DNA of 23,821 nucleotides from CAYHOI01 sp964358175 (GTDB lineage: Bacteria; Margulisbacteria; Riflemargulisbacteria; GWF2-35-9). The stretch spans positions 1 to 23,821 of the forward strand of contig CAYHOI010000019.1 of assembly GCA_964358175.1 (NCBI GenBank). The letters run 5' to 3'. A program made the position numbers and the translations under genes. Under the pieces are notes generated by a model. That model saw only the letters and a program-made list of their open reading frames with translations. It ran no database searches and was not told the origin of the DNA. Of the stretch, positions 22,063 through 23,821 are shown piece by piece; within the stretch, counting starts at the first letter, position 1, and every line of letters starts with the position of its first letter.

Positions 22063-23821
22063 ATGTTAACTGTATTAAAATCAATAAAAATTTCGAGCAA
22101 GCTTTTGATCCTAAGCGGAATCGCGATCGGGGGGCTCATTTTATACGGCGTCATTGCCAACAACACCATTAACGCCATCAAGGTCAATGGACCTCTCTAC
22201 AAGAATATCGTTCTCGGGAAAGACCTCATCGCGGATGTTCTGCCTCCTCCCGAGTATATTTTAGAGACCTATCTGGTGGTACAGCTCCTCAACGATGAAG
22301 AAAATTCCAGCAAAAGAGATGGATACATCGGCAAGCTTGTTCAGCTCAAGAAAGATTTTAATGATCGTCACCAGTACTGGATAGATAACTTGCCGGAGGG
22401 TGAACTCAAGAAAATTCTCATAGAGGATTCCTACCAGCCTGCGGTTCGTTTTTTTGAACTGGTTGATCAACGGTTTGTTCCTGCGGTTAGGAACAACGAT
22501 TCTACGGGCAAAAGTGCCGTATTAAAGGAGCTTACGACGTTATATGACCAACATCGCACAGCGATTGACAAGGTTGTTCAGATGTCAATCGAAGAAAATA
22601 CAACCGATGAAAAGTCCGGGCGCGAACTGATTAAGAGTCGAAACACCCTTCTGGTCGGCGTTGCCATAGGACTTATCGTTCTGATTAGCCTGCTTGCCTT
22701 AATGATCAGCAAAGTCATTGCCAGCTCCCTTCGTCTGTTTACTGAACGGCTGAAGGATATTTCTGAAGGAGAAGGTGATTTAACCAAGAAAATCGACATC
22801 ACCTCAAAGGATGAGATTGGAACAATGGCCGCCTACTTCAATAAATTTGTAGAGAAAATCGCGGATGTCGTTCGCCAGTCTCAGCAAACAGCAGTAGTTG
22901 TTTCACAAAACGCAAAAACACTCACCGGTTCATTTGTGACCACCTCACAGGGTTTTCGTGACACGACGGTCGCGGTGAACACCATCGCAGAAGGGTCCAG
23001 CGCACAAAGTTCAGAGCTAAGCCAGATCAGCAGAGATATTATTGCGGTTGACGGCGTTATCGACGCAACAAAGCGTGCCTATGAGGATCAGTTAAGCAGT
23101 AGCAAAGAGGTTGTTTCCATCATCGAACAAATCAGTCAATCGATCATTCAAACGAACCATGACCTCGAAACCATTTCCCAGTCATCCAAGGCCACAAGAG
23201 AAACGGCACGGGTTGGTCAGCAGAAAGTTGAGGAAGCCGCTCAGTCCATGTCGGAAATTGATCGTCAGGTCGGAGATGTGTCAGAACAAATTCTTCTGCT
23301 TGGTAATAATTCAGAGAAAATCGGAGAAATCATCAATGTCATCACTGATATTGCCTCCCAAACCAATCTTCTCGCCTTAAATGCTGCGATTGAGGCGGCC
23401 AGAGCCGGTGATGCGGGGAGAGGATTCGCGGTTGTCGCGGATGAAGTGCGAAAGCTTGCTGAACGCTCAGCGGAAGCGACCACTGAAATCACCGGAATTG
23501 TACAAGATATCCAGGTGGTCACCAAGCGATCTGTTGATTCCATGGGACAGGGAATGACTCATATTAAACAGGGTGTCCAGCTGGCGGACGATGTCAAAAA
23601 GTCATTGGGACTCATTTTAAAGTCTATAGATGCGGATTCTGAACAAATTCACAACTTGTCCTCATCAGCCGAAGAAATCAGCGCAAGCACAACGGAAAGC
23701 AAACATCTTATCGATATCCTTCAAAGCAAGATCATATCTACCAACGGGGATATTGAGATGATTAAAAAGAACGCTGCCTCCGTCATGCAGTCCATGACCT
23801 CCATCGTCACGTCGGCAGAGT
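22063..23821 (+). CDS. Methyl-accepting chemotaxis protein (3' end cut off)
   Basis: The frame stays open to the window edge (586 codons). The protein is a membrane chemoreceptor: TM1 at about 14-33, a helical periplasmic sensor (~35-190, starting VNGPLYKNIVLGKDLIADVLPPPEYILETYLV), TM2 at about 195-217, and a HAMP linker (~218-270, GEGDLTKKIDITSKDEIGTM). A cytoplasmic signalling helix then carries the highly conserved hairpin NLLALNAAIEAARAGDAGRG plus FAVVADEVRKLAERS (~435-470). The last part of the returning helix is missing. GGGGGTG 6 bases upstream supports ATG 22063. The PPPEYI element near residue 61 recurs in this receptor type. The ligand is unknown. It signals through CheA/CheW, so the host is motile. 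Confidence 0.92.
   Translation, partial: MLTVLKSIKISSKLLILSGIAIGGLILYGVIANNTINAIKVNGPLYKNIVLGKDLIADVLPPPEYILETYLVVQLLNDEENSSKRDGYIGKLVQLKKDFNDRHQYWIDNLPEGELKKILIEDSYQPAVRFFELVDQRFVPAVRNNDSTGKSAVLKELTTLYDQHRTAIDKVVQMSIEENTTDEKSGRELIKSRNTLLVGVAIGLIVLISLLALMISKVIASSLRLFTERLKDISEGEGDLTKKIDITSKDEIGTMAAYFNKFVEKIADVVRQSQQTAVVVSQNAKTLTGSFVTTSQGFRDTTVAVNTIAEGSSAQSSELSQISRDIIAVDGVIDATKRAYEDQLSSSKEVVSIIEQISQSIIQTNHDLETISQSSKATRETARVGQQKVEEAAQSMSEIDRQVGDVSEQILLLGNNSEKIGEIINVITDIASQTNLLALNAAIEAARAGDAGRGFAVVADEVRKLAERSAEATTEITGIVQDIQVVTKRSVDSMGQGMTHIKQGVQLADDVKKSLGLILKSIDADSEQIHNLSSSAEEISASTTESKHLIDILQSKIISTNGDIEMIKKNAASVMQSMTSIVTSAE

Overview
The window reads as chromosomal DNA of a motile Gram-negative bacterium. 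The evidence is a TolC-type outer-membrane protein with a periplasmic adaptor, a methyl-accepting chemotaxis protein, and a glycine-cleavage and branched-chain amino-acid operon. I cannot name the lineage; a proteobacterium-like host is the most I would say. Gene density is high and many neighbours overlap by 1-23 bases, so most genes sit in a few long operons.

Region 1 (1-9441, + strand) is a peptide-export or bacteriocin-like locus, entered part-way through a CPBP-family membrane protease. It then runs: a degenerate GNAT-like protein, a RimL-like GNAT acetyltransferase, a small membrane protein, a TolC-like outer-membrane protein, a MacA/HlyD-like adaptor, a MacB-like permease, a LolD/MacB-like ATPase, and a second, self-contained ABC exporter. 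Next come a 33-residue peptide gene with a near-perfect ribosome-binding site, a hairpin, and a second GNAT-like plus RimL-like pair. The two GNAT pairs bracket the exporters, and their first members look homologous. The simplest reading is that the peptide (or one like it) is modified, moved out by the ABC exporter and expelled through the MacAB-TolC-like machine. No classical RiPP synthetase is visible, and the upstream end of the locus is cut off.

Region 2 (9442-11193) is accessory DNA. It holds small decayed coding traces, a strongly translated orphan protein of 217 residues with its own terminator, and a 252-bp element whose inverted ends and internal fragment fit a deleted IS66-type transposon.

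Region 3 (11194-15329, - strand) is a two-gene operon. One gene encodes a metallo-beta-lactamase-fold protein with the layout of class II cyclic-nucleotide phosphodiesterases. The other encodes an 868-residue protein with an intact cNMP-binding cassette at the N-terminus and a methyltransferase-like domain at the C-terminus. Together they look like an undescribed cyclic-nucleotide sensor/eraser pair.

Region 4 (15330-21757, - strand) is the metabolic operon gcvH - gcvP (PA-PB fusion) - RAYT - lipM-like - ilvD. The RAYT (REP-associated tyrosine transposase) gene is wedged between gcvP and the octanoyltransferase gene, overlapping both. It carries GTAG-headed REP-like hairpins and a 21-bp tandem repeat inside its own reading frame. 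GcvH is the likely acceptor for the lipM-like enzyme.

Region 5 (21758-23821) is an AT-rich divergent intergenic region and the 5' part of a chemoreceptor gene that runs off the window.
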